From an uncultured Leucobacter sp. (GTDB taxonomy: Bacteria > Actinomycetota > Actinomycetes > Actinomycetales > Microbacteriaceae), in assembly GCA_937872275.1 (NCBI GenBank), contig CALMSE010000232.1:1-7578 (forward strand): a stretch of 7,578 bases of DNA, in the 5' to 3' direction. The translations under genes and the position numbers were made by a program. Below the pieces are notes generated by a model. It was not told the DNA's origin and searched no databases. It was given only the letters and a program-made list of their open reading frames with translations. Shown piece by piece: positions 1-6,287 of this stretch; within the stretch, counting starts at the first letter, position 1; each line of letters starts with the position of its first letter.

Positions 1-119
1 GCCCCGGTCGCCCGGGAGTCGACCCCCTCCGGCCCGCTCTGGCCGGAGCATCCGGTCAGAGCGAGCGCGAGGGCGGTGAGGGCCGCGGCGGCGGCCGCGA
101 GGGTGCGGATCGGTGTCAT
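1..119 (-). CDS. N-terminus of ABC-importer substrate-binding lipoprotein (partial)
   Basis: Only the first 39 codons are in the window; the gene continues past the left edge. The translation starts MTPIRTLAAAAALTALALA and has a basic residue at position 5, a hydrophobic core at about 6-21 and the lipobox LTGC with the lipidated cysteine at residue 24, followed by a small-residue and acidic linker. This is a type II (lipoprotein) signal peptide, so the mature protein should be anchored to the outer face of the membrane. The ATG at 119 has a GAAGG site at 126-130 with a 6-base spacer, 13 bases after the ATPase stop. Its place as third gene behind an ATPase and a FecCD permease makes it most likely the periplasmic-binding-type receptor for an iron chelate or heme. 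The binding domain is not visible, so the ligand cannot be read. The lipoprotein call is firm; the receptor role is inferred from context. Confidence 0.8.
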   Translation of the reverse strand, partial: MTPIRTLAAAAAALTALALALTGCSGQSGPEGVDSRATG

Positions 120-132
120 GGTGTGCCTTCGG

Positions 133-930
133 TCAGTCGGTCGAGAGGAATCTGCGGCCGAGGGGGGTGGTGTGGATGCTGGTGTGCACGCCGTAGGCGG
201 CGTGCACGAGGTCGGGGCGCAGCACCTCGGAGGGTGCTCCCGCATGGGAGTCGCCGTCGCCGGAGAGGAGGAGGATCTGGGTGCAGGCGTTCAGGGCGAG
301 GCTGAGGTCGTGCAGTGCGGCGATGACGATCCTGCCGTCGTTGCCGAGGCGGCGCATAGTCTGCTCGACCTGGCGCTGATGGAACAGGTCGAGCGCCGAG
401 GTCGGCTCGTCGAAGATGACGATGGGGGTATCCTGCGCGAGCACGCGGGCGATCTGCACGAGCTGCCGCTGCCCGCCCGACAGGCTGCCGTAGCGGCGCG
501 GGGCGAGCTCCGCCACCCCGAGCTCCTCGAGGGCGGCGAGCGCGGCGGCCGGGGGATCCTCCCGCCGCGACGCCCAGGCGCCGACCTCGACGAGATCCCG
601 CACGAGCAGCTCCTCCGGCGCCTGCAGATCCTGCGCGAGCATGGAGACGAGGCCCGCGCGGGTGCGGGCGCCGAGGGTCGAGAGGTCCTGATCTCCGAGA
701 TGCACCCGCCCGAAGCTGTGGACGCCGGCGTGGGCGAGAGCCGCCAGCAGCGACGACTTGCCGACCCCGTTCGGGCCGACGACCCCGAGCACGGTTCCCG
801 GCAGCAGCCGCAGGTCGAGCGGATCGCCGAGCGCCCGCCCCGAACGGAACGCCCCGAAGGAGTCGAAGGTGAGCACGTTCGCGAGCGTCGGGCAGTCGGT
901 GGGCAGGGGCGTCAGGGCGAGTGGGATCAC
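133..930 (-). CDS. ATP-binding protein of an iron-chelate/heme-type ABC importer
   Basis: This 265-residue cytoplasmic ATPase should power uptake through the FecCD permease encoded just before it. All ABC motifs are present in order: Walker A GPNGVGKS (52-59), Q-loop glutamine Q100 in SMLAQD, signature LSGGQ (150-154), Walker B IVIFDE (170-175), D-loop SALD (178-181) and switch histidine H207 in ALHD. The size and the signature context (GSLSGGQRQLVQIARVLAQ) fit the FecE/FhuC/HmuV group of importer ATPases. The start chosen is GTG at 930, which overlaps the permease TGA as GTGA (927-930) and has a GGAGG site at 939-943 with an 8-base spacer; this implies translational coupling. The open frame extends upstream only as a shadow of the permease. 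Nothing is truncated and all catalytic residues are present. Whether the cargo is Fe-siderophore, heme or cobalamin cannot be told from the ATPase. Confidence 0.93.
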   Translation of the reverse strand: MIPLALTPLPTDCPTLANVLTFDSFGAFRSGRALGDPLDLRLLPGTVLGVVGPNGVGKSSLLAALAHAGVHSFGRVHLGDQDLSTLGARTRAGLVSMLAQDLQAPEELLVRDLVEVGAWASRREDPPAAALAALEELGVAELAPRRYGSLSGGQRQLVQIARVLAQDTPIVIFDEPTSALDLFHQRQVEQTMRRLGNDGRIVIAALHDLSLALNACTQILLLSGDGDSHAGAPSEVLRPDLVHAAYGVHTSIHTTPLGRRFLSTD

Positions 931-1943
931 GACGACCGCCTCCGGAGCAGCAGGGCGAGGAAGATCGGCGCGCCGACGAGGGCCGCGACCACGCCGGTCT
1001 GCACGACGACCGGCCCGAACGCCGTGCGCGCGACGGTGTCCGCGAGTGCGAGGAAGAGCGCCCCGCCGAGCGCCGACAGCGGCAGCAGGCGCGCGTGCGA
1101 GGCTCCCACGACGAGCCTCACCGCGTGCGGCACGACGAGGCCGACGAAGCTGATGATGCCGCTCACCGCGACCGCGGCACCGGTCACGAGCGAGGCGACG
1201 AGCAGCAGGGTGAGCCGCTCCCGACTGACGTTCACCCCCGAGGTGGCGGCGATCTGCTCCCCGAGCGCGAGGGCGTCGAGCGCCCGGATGCGGGTGAGCA
1301 GGTAGCCGAGGCCGAGCACGATCGGGAACACGGCGAGGAGGACGTGATTCCAGCCGCGCAGTTCGAGGTCGCCCGCGAGCCAGAACAGGGCGCTGCGCAC
1401 GAGGGCGTCGTCCTCGGCGTTGGCGATGAGCACGTTGATGAGAGCGCCCGCGAGGGCGCTGATCGAGACGCCGACGAGGATGATGCTCGCGGTGCCGAGG
1501 TCGCGGCGGGCCTGCAGCACCGTCTGCAGCGTCAGCGCGACGATGGCCGCCCCGGCGAAGGCGGCGAGCGGGATCCCCCACTGGCTGCCGCCCGCCATGC
1601 CCAGCGTGATCCCGGCCACCGCGCCGACCGCGGCACCGGCCGAGACGCCGGTGATGCCCGGCTCCGCGAGCGGGTTGCGCAGGATCGCCTGCATCACCGC
1701 GCCCACGCTGGCGAGCGCCGCGCCGACGAGCATCGCGACGACGATGCGGGGCAGGCGGATCGACCAGATCACCGCCGAGGTGACCGCTTCGACGTCGTCC
1801 GGCGCGAACAGCGCGCGCAGGGTCTCCGCGGGGGTGAGCCGCACGGTGCCGAGGGAGAGCGAGAGCAGCGCTGCGAGGGCGAGCAGCAGAATGCCCGCGA
1901 TCGCAGCGAGCCATACGCGCCTCTGGTTCCGCGGCTTCGCCAT
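927..1943 (-). CDS. FecCD-family ABC importer permease
   Basis: This is an integral membrane protein of 338 residues, the usual size for FecCD/BtuC-type permeases that carry iron chelates, heme or cobalamin. A basic N-terminus (KPRNQRR) is followed by the first membrane helix at about 10-31. The family motif region LRNPLAEPGITGVSAGAAVG lies at 88-107, the coupling-loop region ALGEQIAATSGVNVSRERL at about 227-244, and the conserved C-terminal block GIISFVGLVVPHAVRLVVG at 262-280. It ends in a helix with VGAPIFLALLLRR. The ATG at 1943 is preferred; an in-frame ATG at 1961 would add MYNICC. Neither has a Shine-Dalgarno site, but TAACAT (1951-1956) lies 7 bases before the 1943 ATG, which suits a leaderless transcript. 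It is the first gene of a permease-ATPase-lipoprotein operon that diverges from the heme genes. Family membership is secure; the substrate is inferred from the neighbouring ferrochelatase and ChdC. Confidence 0.93.
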   Translation of the reverse strand: MAKPRNQRRVWLAAIAGILLLALAALLSLSLGTVRLTPAETLRALFAPDDVEAVTSAVIWSIRLPRIVVAMLVGAALASVGAVMQAILRNPLAEPGITGVSAGAAVGAVAGITLGMAGGSQWGIPLAAFAGAAIVALTLQTVLQARRDLGTASIILVGVSISALAGALINVLIANAEDDALVRSALFWLAGDLELRGWNHVLLAVFPIVLGLGYLLTRIRALDALALGEQIAATSGVNVSRERLTLLLVASLVTGAAVAVSGIISFVGLVVPHAVRLVVGASHARLLPLSALGGALFLALADTVARTAFGPVVVQTGVVAALVGAPIFLALLLRRRSS

Positions 1944-1949
1944 ACAGCA

Positions 1950-1969
1950 GATGTTATACATCAGATGTA
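1950..1969. promoter_or_regulatory. Candidate shared operator between importer and heme operons
   Basis: Three alternating half-sites sit in the short divergent gap: GATGT (1950-1954), ACATC (1958-1962) and GATGT (1964-1968). The last two form the palindrome TACATCAGATGTA (1957-1969), exact except for its centre base; the first two form GATGT-TAT-ACATC (1950-1962). The site overlaps the proposed -10 of the permease and lies upstream of the proposed -10 of the ferrochelatase gene, so one bound regulator could affect both. It does not match the DtxR/IdeR consensus I know (TTAGGTTAGSCTAACCTAA), so I name no regulator. Confidence 0.45.
1951..1956 (-). promoter_or_regulatory. Possible -10 element of the permease operon
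   Basis: On the minus strand this reads TAACAT, a TANNNT hexamer 7 bases before the ATG at 1943, and no Shine-Dalgarno site is visible. That spacing would place transcription start at or next to the start codon. No convincing -35 element is seen. The assignment rests on motif and spacing only. Confidence 0.35.
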
Positions 1970-1984
1970 CAGCCAAGCTGATGA

Positions 1985-1990
1985 TATGGT
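1985..1990 (+). promoter_or_regulatory. Possible -10 element of the ferrochelatase operon
   Basis: This reads TATGGT, a TANNNT hexamer 7 bases before an in-frame GTG at 1998. If it is used, the transcript is leaderless and the ferrochelatase begins VTESAAPYD, four residues later than the ATG at 1986. Neither start has a Shine-Dalgarno site. No clear -35 element is seen. Confidence 0.28.
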
Positions 1991-3203
1991 GCAAACCGTG
2001 ACCGAAAGCGCAGCTCCGTACGACGCCCTGCTCCTCTGCTCCTTCGGGGGGCCGAACGCCCCCGACGACGTTGTCCCCTTCCTGCAGAACGTGACCCGGG
2101 GCAAGAACATCCCCGAGGAGCGGCTGAAGGAGGTCGGCGAGCACTACTACGGATTCGGCGGCAGGAGCCCCATCAACGAGCAGAACCTCGCCCTGCTCGC
2201 GGCGCTTCGCGCCGAGCTCGACCGGCGCGGCATCCCGCTGCCGGTGATCTGGGGCAACCGCAACTGGCACCCCTACACCGTCGACGCCCTGCGCGACGCC
2301 TCGGCGTTCGGCGCGAGGAGGGTGCTCGTCCTCGTCACGAGCGCCTACGCGTCCTACTCCGGCAGCCGCCAGTACCGCGAGCACCTCGCCGCCGCGCGCG
2401 CGGAGCTGGCGGCCGAAGCCGACGAACGCGAGGCGTTCGGCGCTTCGGTCGCCGCCGCCGCGGCACCCGGCGGAACGAAGCGCGGGGGGAGCGCCCCCGA
2501 GATCGATGTGCTGCGCCCCTTCTTCAACGATCCGGGCTTCGTGGGCGCGAACACCGAGGCGATCCTCGAGGCAGCCGCGAAGCTCGGCGACGGGTACGGG
2601 AGCCCGGGCATCGCCGCGGCCGGCGGGCTCGACGGCGCGCACATCGTCTACGTCACCCACTCGATCCCCGACACCATGCAAGAGGCCTCGGCGGCGACGG
2701 GTCCGGGCTACCGGGAGCAGCACGAAGACGTGCGCGCGACCATCGACGCCGCCCTCGTCGAGCGCACGGGCGCCGGGTTCGCGTCGTCGCTCGCCTACTG
2801 CTCGCGCTCGGGCGATCCCCGGGTGCCGTGGCTCGAGCCCGATGTGAACGATCACCTCGAGGCGCTCGCCGCTCAGGGCGTGCGAAAGGTCGTGATCGCC
2901 CCCATCGGCTTCGTGAGCGACCACATGGAGGTCGCCTTCGACCTCGACGTCGAGGCGATGCGGACCGCGGCCGAGCACGGGATCGCCGCCGTGCGCGCCG
3001 GCACGGTCGGCACGAACGGCGCGTTCGTGGCGGGCATCGTGGACATGGTGCTCGAGCGGGCGGCGCGGGAGCGGGGCGAGGATCCGGCACCGCCCACGGC
3101 CGGAGCCCTCGGGGCGTTCCCCGACGTCGCGCCCCCGGGCAGCTGCCGCATGCGCCACGGAGAGATCACCGGCATCCCCGTCATCGCGGGCGACCGGGAC
3201 TGA
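1986..3203 (+). CDS. cpfC: Coproporphyrin III ferrochelatase
   Basis: This cytosolic enzyme (older name HemH) inserts Fe(II) into a porphyrin. Because coproheme decarboxylase follows directly, the substrate should be coproporphyrin III and the product coproheme. The 405-residue frame opens with the family block [13 protein letters not shown] (11-23), then GKNIPEERL and [15 protein letters not shown] (53-67). The catalytic histidine is H225 in VTHSIPD, and the conserved acidic residue is E315 in [12 protein letters not shown] low-complexity Ala/Gly-rich stretch at about 150-170 looks like an insertion between conserved blocks. A single C-terminal cysteine (C387) is present; the CX6CXC pattern reported for the [2Fe-2S] cluster of mycobacterial ferrochelatase is absent. 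Start alternatives are ATG 1965, ATG 1986 (used here) and GTG 1998; none has a Shine-Dalgarno site. Only 17 bases separate it from chdC, so the two are surely cotranscribed. Confidence 0.95.
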   Translation: MVQTVTESAAPYDALLLCSFGGPNAPDDVVPFLQNVTRGKNIPEERLKEVGEHYYGFGGRSPINEQNLALLAALRAELDRRGIPLPVIWGNRNWHPYTVDALRDASAFGARRVLVLVTSAYASYSGSRQYREHLAAARAELAAEADEREAFGASVAAAAAPGGTKRGGSAPEIDVLRPFFNDPGFVGANTEAILEAAAKLGDGYGSPGIAAAGGLDGAHIVYVTHSIPDTMQEASAATGPGYREQHEDVRATIDAALVERTGAGFASSLAYCSRSGDPRVPWLEPDVNDHLEALAAQGVRKVVIAPIGFVSDHMEVAFDLDVEAMRTAAEHGIAAVRAGTVGTNGAFVAGIVDMVLERAARERGEDPAPPTAGALGAFPDVAPPGSCRMRHGEITGIPVIAGDRD

Positions 3204-3220
3204 GAGAAAGGCTGAGACAG

Positions 3221-3928
3221 ATGAGCGAGCGCACCCCCCAGGTCGATCACTCGGCGGTGGCCGACGAGATCAACGAATCGGTCAACTACACGATGTACGC
3301 GGTGTTCCGCGAGGATCGCCGCTCCGCGCCGCCGGGCGAGGCCGCGGTGCGCGGGATCGAGGATCGCCTCGCCCGCATCGAGGGGCTCGCCGTGCGCGGC
3401 TGGTACGACGTCTCGGGCTTCAGAGCCGACGCCGACCTGCTGCTGTGGCTGCACGCGCCGGCCCCCGAGGCGCTGCAGCAGGGCTACCGGGCCGTGCTCG
3501 AGGGCGCGGGCGGGCGGCTCGCGCCGGTCTGGTCGAACATCGGGGTGCATCGCGCCGCCGAGTTCAACCGCGGGCACGTGCCGGCGTTCCTCGCGGGCGA
3601 CGGGCCCCGCGGCTACATCTGCCTGTACCCGTTCGTGCGCTCGTACGAGTGGTACCTGCTGCCCGACGAGGAGCGCAGCCGACTGCTGCGCGAGCACGGC
3701 ATGGCCGCCCGCGGCTACGGAGACGTGCTCGCGAACACGGTGGCCTCGTTCGCGCTCGGCGACTACGAGTGGCTGCTCGCCTTCGAGAGCGACGACCTGA
3801 TCCGCATCGTCGACCTGATGCGCGAGCTGCGCGCGACGGACGCCCGCCGCCACGTGCGCGAGGAGGTGCCGTTCTTCACCGGTCCGCGCCGCGACGCCGC
3901 GACCCTGCTGGGGCGGGCACTGGAGTAA
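3221..3928 (+). CDS. chdC: Coproheme decarboxylase (HemQ)
   Basis: ChdC catalyses the final step of the coproporphyrin-dependent pathway: peroxide-dependent oxidative decarboxylation of two propionates of coproheme, giving heme b in the cytosol. The 235-residue protein is of the chlorite-dismutase-like actinobacterial type, with the characteristic block [20 protein letters not shown] at 136-155. The likely distal histidine is H119 (in NRGHVPAF), the catalytic tyrosine Y136 and the proximal heme ligand H159 (in [10 protein letters not shown]). Spacings of 17 and 23 residues match H118, Y135 and H158 as I recall them for the Corynebacterium diphtheriae enzyme. The ATG at 3221 has AGAAAGG at 3205-3211 with a 9-base spacer, unlike the leaderless-looking first gene. 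It lies 17 bases after cpfC, which supplies its substrate. No residue expected for activity is missing. Confidence 0.96.
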   Translation: MSERTPQVDHSAVADEINESVNYTMYAVFREDRRSAPPGEAAVRGIEDRLARIEGLAVRGWYDVSGFRADADLLLWLHAPAPEALQQGYRAVLEGAGGRLAPVWSNIGVHRAAEFNRGHVPAFLAGDGPRGYICLYPFVRSYEWYLLPDEERSRLLREHGMAARGYGDVLANTVASFALGDYEWLLAFESDDLIRIVDLMRELRATDARRHVREEVPFFTGPRRDAATLLGRALE

Positions 3929-3955
3929 AGGCGCCTGCGCAAGACCTCGCTGAGA

Positions 3956-3975
3956 TGCGATGACGACTCATCGCA
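3956..3975 (+). terminator. Hairpin after chdC, likely transcription end
   Basis: A perfect 8-base inverted repeat (TGCGATGA, loop CGAC, TCATCGCA) starts 27 bases after the chdC stop. No T-run follows, so it is not a classic intrinsic terminator, but stem-loops without a U-tract are common at gene ends in high-GC Gram-positives. It is the strongest terminator candidate for the heme operon. Confidence 0.5.
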
Positions 3976-4134
3976 GAGCGCCCGGAGAGCGATCGTGCCT
4001 CCGGCGCCTCCTTCGGGAGTCAGCGAGCCTGTCCGTCGGTCGAGCTTGGAACAGCTCGATTCCGCGGATGCAGACTTCAACAGATTCGTCCGGTGTAGGT
4101 GGAGTCGGGACAAGCGATGCACCAATTGATGCGA
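3976..4134. other. Convergent intergenic region with further hairpins
   Basis: No gene is supported between the convergent stops of chdC and the DUF3817 gene. Three further inverted repeats are visible: CCGGAG/CTCCGG (3982-3987 and 3999-4004); a short CTCC-TTCG-GGAG hairpin with the very stable UUCG tetraloop (4008-4019); and a 7-base stem TCGAGCT/AGCTCGA with a 6-base loop (4040-4059). The last could end transcription of the minus-strand gene. Small open frames here have unconvincing composition. Base composition begins to drop in this stretch. Confidence 0.45.
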
Positions 4135-4599
4135 CTAGGGCTTTGGGATAGGCGGCCCGAGCCACAACAGCACCAGGAACACGACGACGAGGAGCACCAG
4201 GAGCAGTAGCACCGCGAGCAGCGGCCGCCGCAATACCCAGGCCTGCACGACCTCTGGAAACCCTTCAGGTTTCTCCCCGCCTGGGCGCAAACGCCAGTCA
4301 GCGGACAATTTCCCCCGCCGTACCATGACGATCTCGAAGGGGACGGTCGCGAACGGAATGACTGAAAGTACCAGACCAAAGACCCCGATTCCCCATTTCC
4401 ACTGCTGGTTGATCCAGACGAACACTGTGACTAGGCAATAGGACAGGAAGACGAACCCGTGGATTCCGCCTGCGATGGGAACCGCGGAATCCGTGAGGTG
4501 TGATGCACGCAATATGAGTGCAGCGATCAGTCCTGCCCAGGTGATGGCCTCCGCGGTTGCGCATATGCGGAACAAGGTGCTCGGTGACGGTCCTTTCAC
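4135..4599 (-). CDS. DUF3817 family membrane protein
   Basis: The product is a 154-residue integral membrane protein of unknown function. The DUF3817 pattern is visible: LFRICATAEAITWAGL (9-24) starts the first helix, a second helix lies at about 41-61 and contains GGIHGFVFLSYCLVTV, and a third lies at about 69-91. A loop with a basic patch follows, then an extra strongly hydrophobic helix at about 127-147 (LLAVLLLLVLLVVVFLVLLW) and a short PPIPKP tail. The start chosen is GTG at 4599. An ATG at 4656 would add 19 residues that look non-native (MGVVAFHAGLDGKEDRVGR). Upstream of 4599 there is AAGGAGGA (4613-4620), rather distant at 13 bases, and TAGAGT (4607-4612) 7 bases before the GTG. It is convergent with chdC and 132 bases downstream of the DUF1254 gene. 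Third-position GC is lower than in the heme genes. Confidence 0.82.
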   Translation of the reverse strand: MKGPSPSTLFRICATAEAITWAGLIAALILRASHLTDSAVPIAGGIHGFVFLSYCLVTVFVWINQQWKWGIGVFGLVLSVIPFATVPFEIVMVRRGKLSADWRLRPGGEKPEGFPEVVQAWVLRRPLLAVLLLLVLLVVVFLVLLWLGPPIPKP

Positions 4600-4606
4600 A
4601 CGCCCG

Positions 4607-4612
4607 ACTCTA
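4607..4612 (-). promoter_or_regulatory. Possible -10 element of the DUF3817 gene
   Basis: The minus strand reads TAGAGT, a TANNNT hexamer 7 bases before the GTG at 4599, compatible with a leaderless transcript. An AAGGAGGA sequence just upstream (4613-4620) is an alternative explanation, as a distant ribosome binding site for the same start. The 4600-4731 gap holds nothing else I can support. Confidence 0.3.
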
Positions 4613-4731
4613 TCCTCCTTCCCGTCCAGTCCGGCGTGGAAGGCCACGACACCCACCAGTTACGGCAAGATCACGATCGATGGCGATGACTTCCGTTTCA
4701 TCAGGATCGACACGACAGAGCTTGCCGAGAT

Positions 4732-5676
4732 CTACGTGAGTCCTGCCAATGCGGGGAAACTCCATTCCCCATTCAGGATCTCGCTCCGGGGACGGTAGAG
4801 ACGAACCAGATAATTCCATCCTTCAGTGATGGGCAAGACGTTGGGGGTCTCGGCCGGATAATCGCCGAACCGGACCGTGATTCCACCCTCGGCATCACGA
4901 ACCCCTGTGATGCTGTTGATCGTATATGCGTCCCGGTCGTTCGGTTCGAAGAAGCCATTCGCGTTGTATACAGAGATGGACCAGAACCCGTCAACAGGAA
5001 CCTCGCCAACAGTCAATTCGTAGCATCCTGCAGGCAGGCGGGGATCGACACCGATGTAGCTGGCCTCCTCCGAGGGTAGCCCGCCCCAGCCTGCGGCAGT
5101 GCCGATCAAGTGGCGCACAGGATCGACGTCTTCCTTCCTCCCGAACGTACGGTCGAAGCTGGACAAGTTGCGGGCGAGCGCAAGCAAGGACTCGCGGGTC
5201 TCGTCAAACGTGCCTTTGTCATAGTCGGGAGACTCGAAAGGCCTGGCCGACCCGGCCTCCAAGCTGAGTCGATCCTGCAGCTCTCCGACTCGGGCGACAT
5301 CTTCCGGGTTCGCAGGATCCACCAGGATACGCACAGCCAGCACGACGTATTGCGAACCGAACTGCTCTTGCGACAGCTCGTAGACACCCGGATCGTGGTA
5401 GATCTCATTGATGCAATGGTGCTCATTCACCACCATCGCTGAGAGATAGCGTCCTCCATGTTCAGGAATGGCGAAGGTTGCGCCGTCCCGAATGTCTGCG
5501 ACCGCAAAACTGTATAGCGTGTCCCGGTTGAGCCGGATCACGGTCTGTTTGTCGACAGCCGCAGGTTCGCGGTTGTGCAGAAATCTGTTCACGCCTCCCG
5601 CATCAGACTGAAGGTCTTGCATCATTCGATGCGTCTCAGCCACTGCAAAGTTGTCGACGTTCACGATGATGCCCAT
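4732..5676 (-). CDS. DUF1254/DUF1214 domain protein
   Basis: This 314-residue protein pairs an N-terminal DUF1254 domain (about 1-135) with a C-terminal DUF1214 domain (about 205-305). DUF1254 landmarks are NRDTLYSFAVADI (50-62), GGRYLSAMVVNEHH (74-87) and the YVVLAVRILVDPANPEDV stretch (110-127). DUF1214 landmarks are PVDGFWSISVYNANGFF (227-243), the asparagine-rich turn that follows, and EGWNYLVRLYRPRSEILNGEW (285-305). The biochemical role of the family is not established, so no function is given. There is no signal peptide or membrane helix, although many family members are exported; this one should be cytosolic. The ATG at 5676 has no Shine-Dalgarno site, but TAGACT (5683-5688) sits 6 bases upstream. 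Composition is less GC-rich than the heme genes. It lies 107 bases from the next minus-strand gene. Confidence 0.88.
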   Translation of the reverse strand: MGIIVNVDNFAVAETHRMMQDLQSDAGGVNRFLHNREPAAVDKQTVIRLNRDTLYSFAVADIRDGATFAIPEHGGRYLSAMVVNEHHCINEIYHDPGVYELSQEQFGSQYVVLAVRILVDPANPEDVARVGELQDRLSLEAGSARPFESPDYDKGTFDETRESLLALARNLSSFDRTFGRKEDVDPVRHLIGTAAGWGGLPSEEASYIGVDPRLPAGCYELTVGEVPVDGFWSISVYNANGFFEPNDRDAYTINSITGVRDAEGGITVRFGDYPAETPNVLPITEGWNYLVRLYRPRSEILNGEWSFPALAGLT

Positions 5677-5682
5677 GTGTGA

Positions 5683-5688
5683 AGTCTA
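5683..5688 (-). promoter_or_regulatory. Possible -10 element of the DUF1254 gene
   Basis: The minus strand reads TAGACT, a good TANNNT hexamer exactly 6 bases before the ATG at 5676, with no Shine-Dalgarno site between. This is the classic layout of a leaderless actinobacterial transcript. No clear -35 element is seen. Confidence 0.42.
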
Positions 5689-5692
5689 GGGC

Positions 5693-5743
5693 CGGGCGAA
5701 GCAGTGCGCCCGCCACAGCGGGTCACGTCGGGCAGCCCCCTGC
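5693..5743. terminator. GC-rich hairpins between two minus-strand genes
   Basis: Two inverted repeats lie in the 107-base gap: CGGGCG/CGCCCG with an 8-base loop (5693-5698 and 5707-5712), and GCAG/CTGC around a CCCC loop (5732-5743). They lie 41 or more bases past the stop of the membrane protein gene and could end its transcript. There is no T-run, and at this GC content such repeats arise easily by chance. Confidence 0.25.
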
Positions 5744-5783
5744 GGGCCGGCCGAGGATTGGAATCAAATCTGGATCTCCTGCC

Positions 5784-6287
5784 TCAGTGCGTGACGACCG
5801 CCTTCGCGATGATGATCACTACACCGAACGATGCCGTGGACAGCGCGCCGACGATGCGCATCCACCACTTGGCCCCTTTCCGGGAGTAGGCGATGTAGCC
5901 CAGCACCGCGAGAGCCATGACGCTCACCCAGAGTGAGAGCCATGTGGCTGCGGCATCGCTGAGGATCCCGATCATGCCCATCAGCAGTGCAGCGGCCGGC
6001 GGCAGCATCGACACAAGCAGGCCGCGGGACTTCCTCGCCGCTTCCCCTGTCGCCTCGCGTACGGTCTTCGGGACACCTGACTCCGACGGAGCACCATGCT
6101 CGGCAACGGCACCCGCGTACACGTGCGCAACCCAGAAAACGGTCACGGTGACGCCCGTGAACACGAAAGTCACCCATGCGGGCGATCCCGCACTCCCAGA
6201 GGTCGCGATGAGACCGGCGACGAGGATCAGCCCATACACGCCCTCAGCTGTGGACATCGCGCGAGCGATCGAGAACTGTGAACTCAT
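5784..6287 (-). CDS. Small multi-pass membrane protein of unknown function
   Basis: The 167-residue product has about five hydrophobic segments, at roughly 15-31, 38-60, 90-110, 114-134 and 145-164. A polar loop at about 62-88 is rich in Glu, Ser, Arg and Lys. A tryptophan-histidine motif, FWVAHVYAG (51-59), lies in the second helix. I do not recognise a named family and assign no function. The sequence is a clean open frame with a stop at 5784 and good codon bias, and the hydrophobic pattern is coherent, so it is very likely a real gene. The ATG at 6287 lacks a clear Shine-Dalgarno site; TACTGT (6294-6299) stands exactly 6 bases upstream. The ATG also overlaps, as ATGA (6284-6287), the stop of a decayed minus-strand frame upstream, so it may once have been the second gene of an operon. 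Confidence 0.75.
   Translation of the reverse strand: MSSQFSIARAMSTAEGVYGLILVAGLIATSGSAGSPAWVTFVFTGVTVTVFWVAHVYAGAVAEHGAPSESGVPKTVREATGEAARKSRGLLVSMLPPAAALLMGMIGILSDAAATWLSLWVSVMALAVLGYIAYSRKGAKWWMRIVGALSTASFGVVIIIAKAVVTH

Noticed and set aside
76..1305. 409-codon plus-strand open frame across the ATPase and permease region
   Set aside because: It is antisense to the two ABC genes, has Arg/Gly/Glu-rich composition with no fold or motif, and shows no start signal. It is a typical shadow frame in high-GC coding DNA.
921..1964. Plus-strand extension upstream of the ferrochelatase
   Set aside because: It is antisense to the permease and low-complexity in composition; ferrochelatase homology begins only at about PYDALLL.
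1950..1969. DtxR/IdeR iron box
   Set aside because: The half-sites GATGT/ACATC do not fit the TTAGGTTAGSCTAACCTAA pattern, so the site is reported only as an unidentified operator candidate.
1944..3158. Minus-strand extension of the permease frame across the ferrochelatase gene
   Set aside because: The open frame is long but antisense to cpfC; its translation is His/Arg/Glu-rich and unlike the permease. FecCD proteins of usual length begin at 1943.
4475..4798. 107-codon plus-strand frame containing GKITIDGDDFRFIRIDTTEL
   Set aside because: The phrase is protein-like, but the frame overlaps the starts and ends of two better-supported minus-strand genes, has no start signal, and the remainder of its sequence is not convincing. 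A conserved homologue would change this view.
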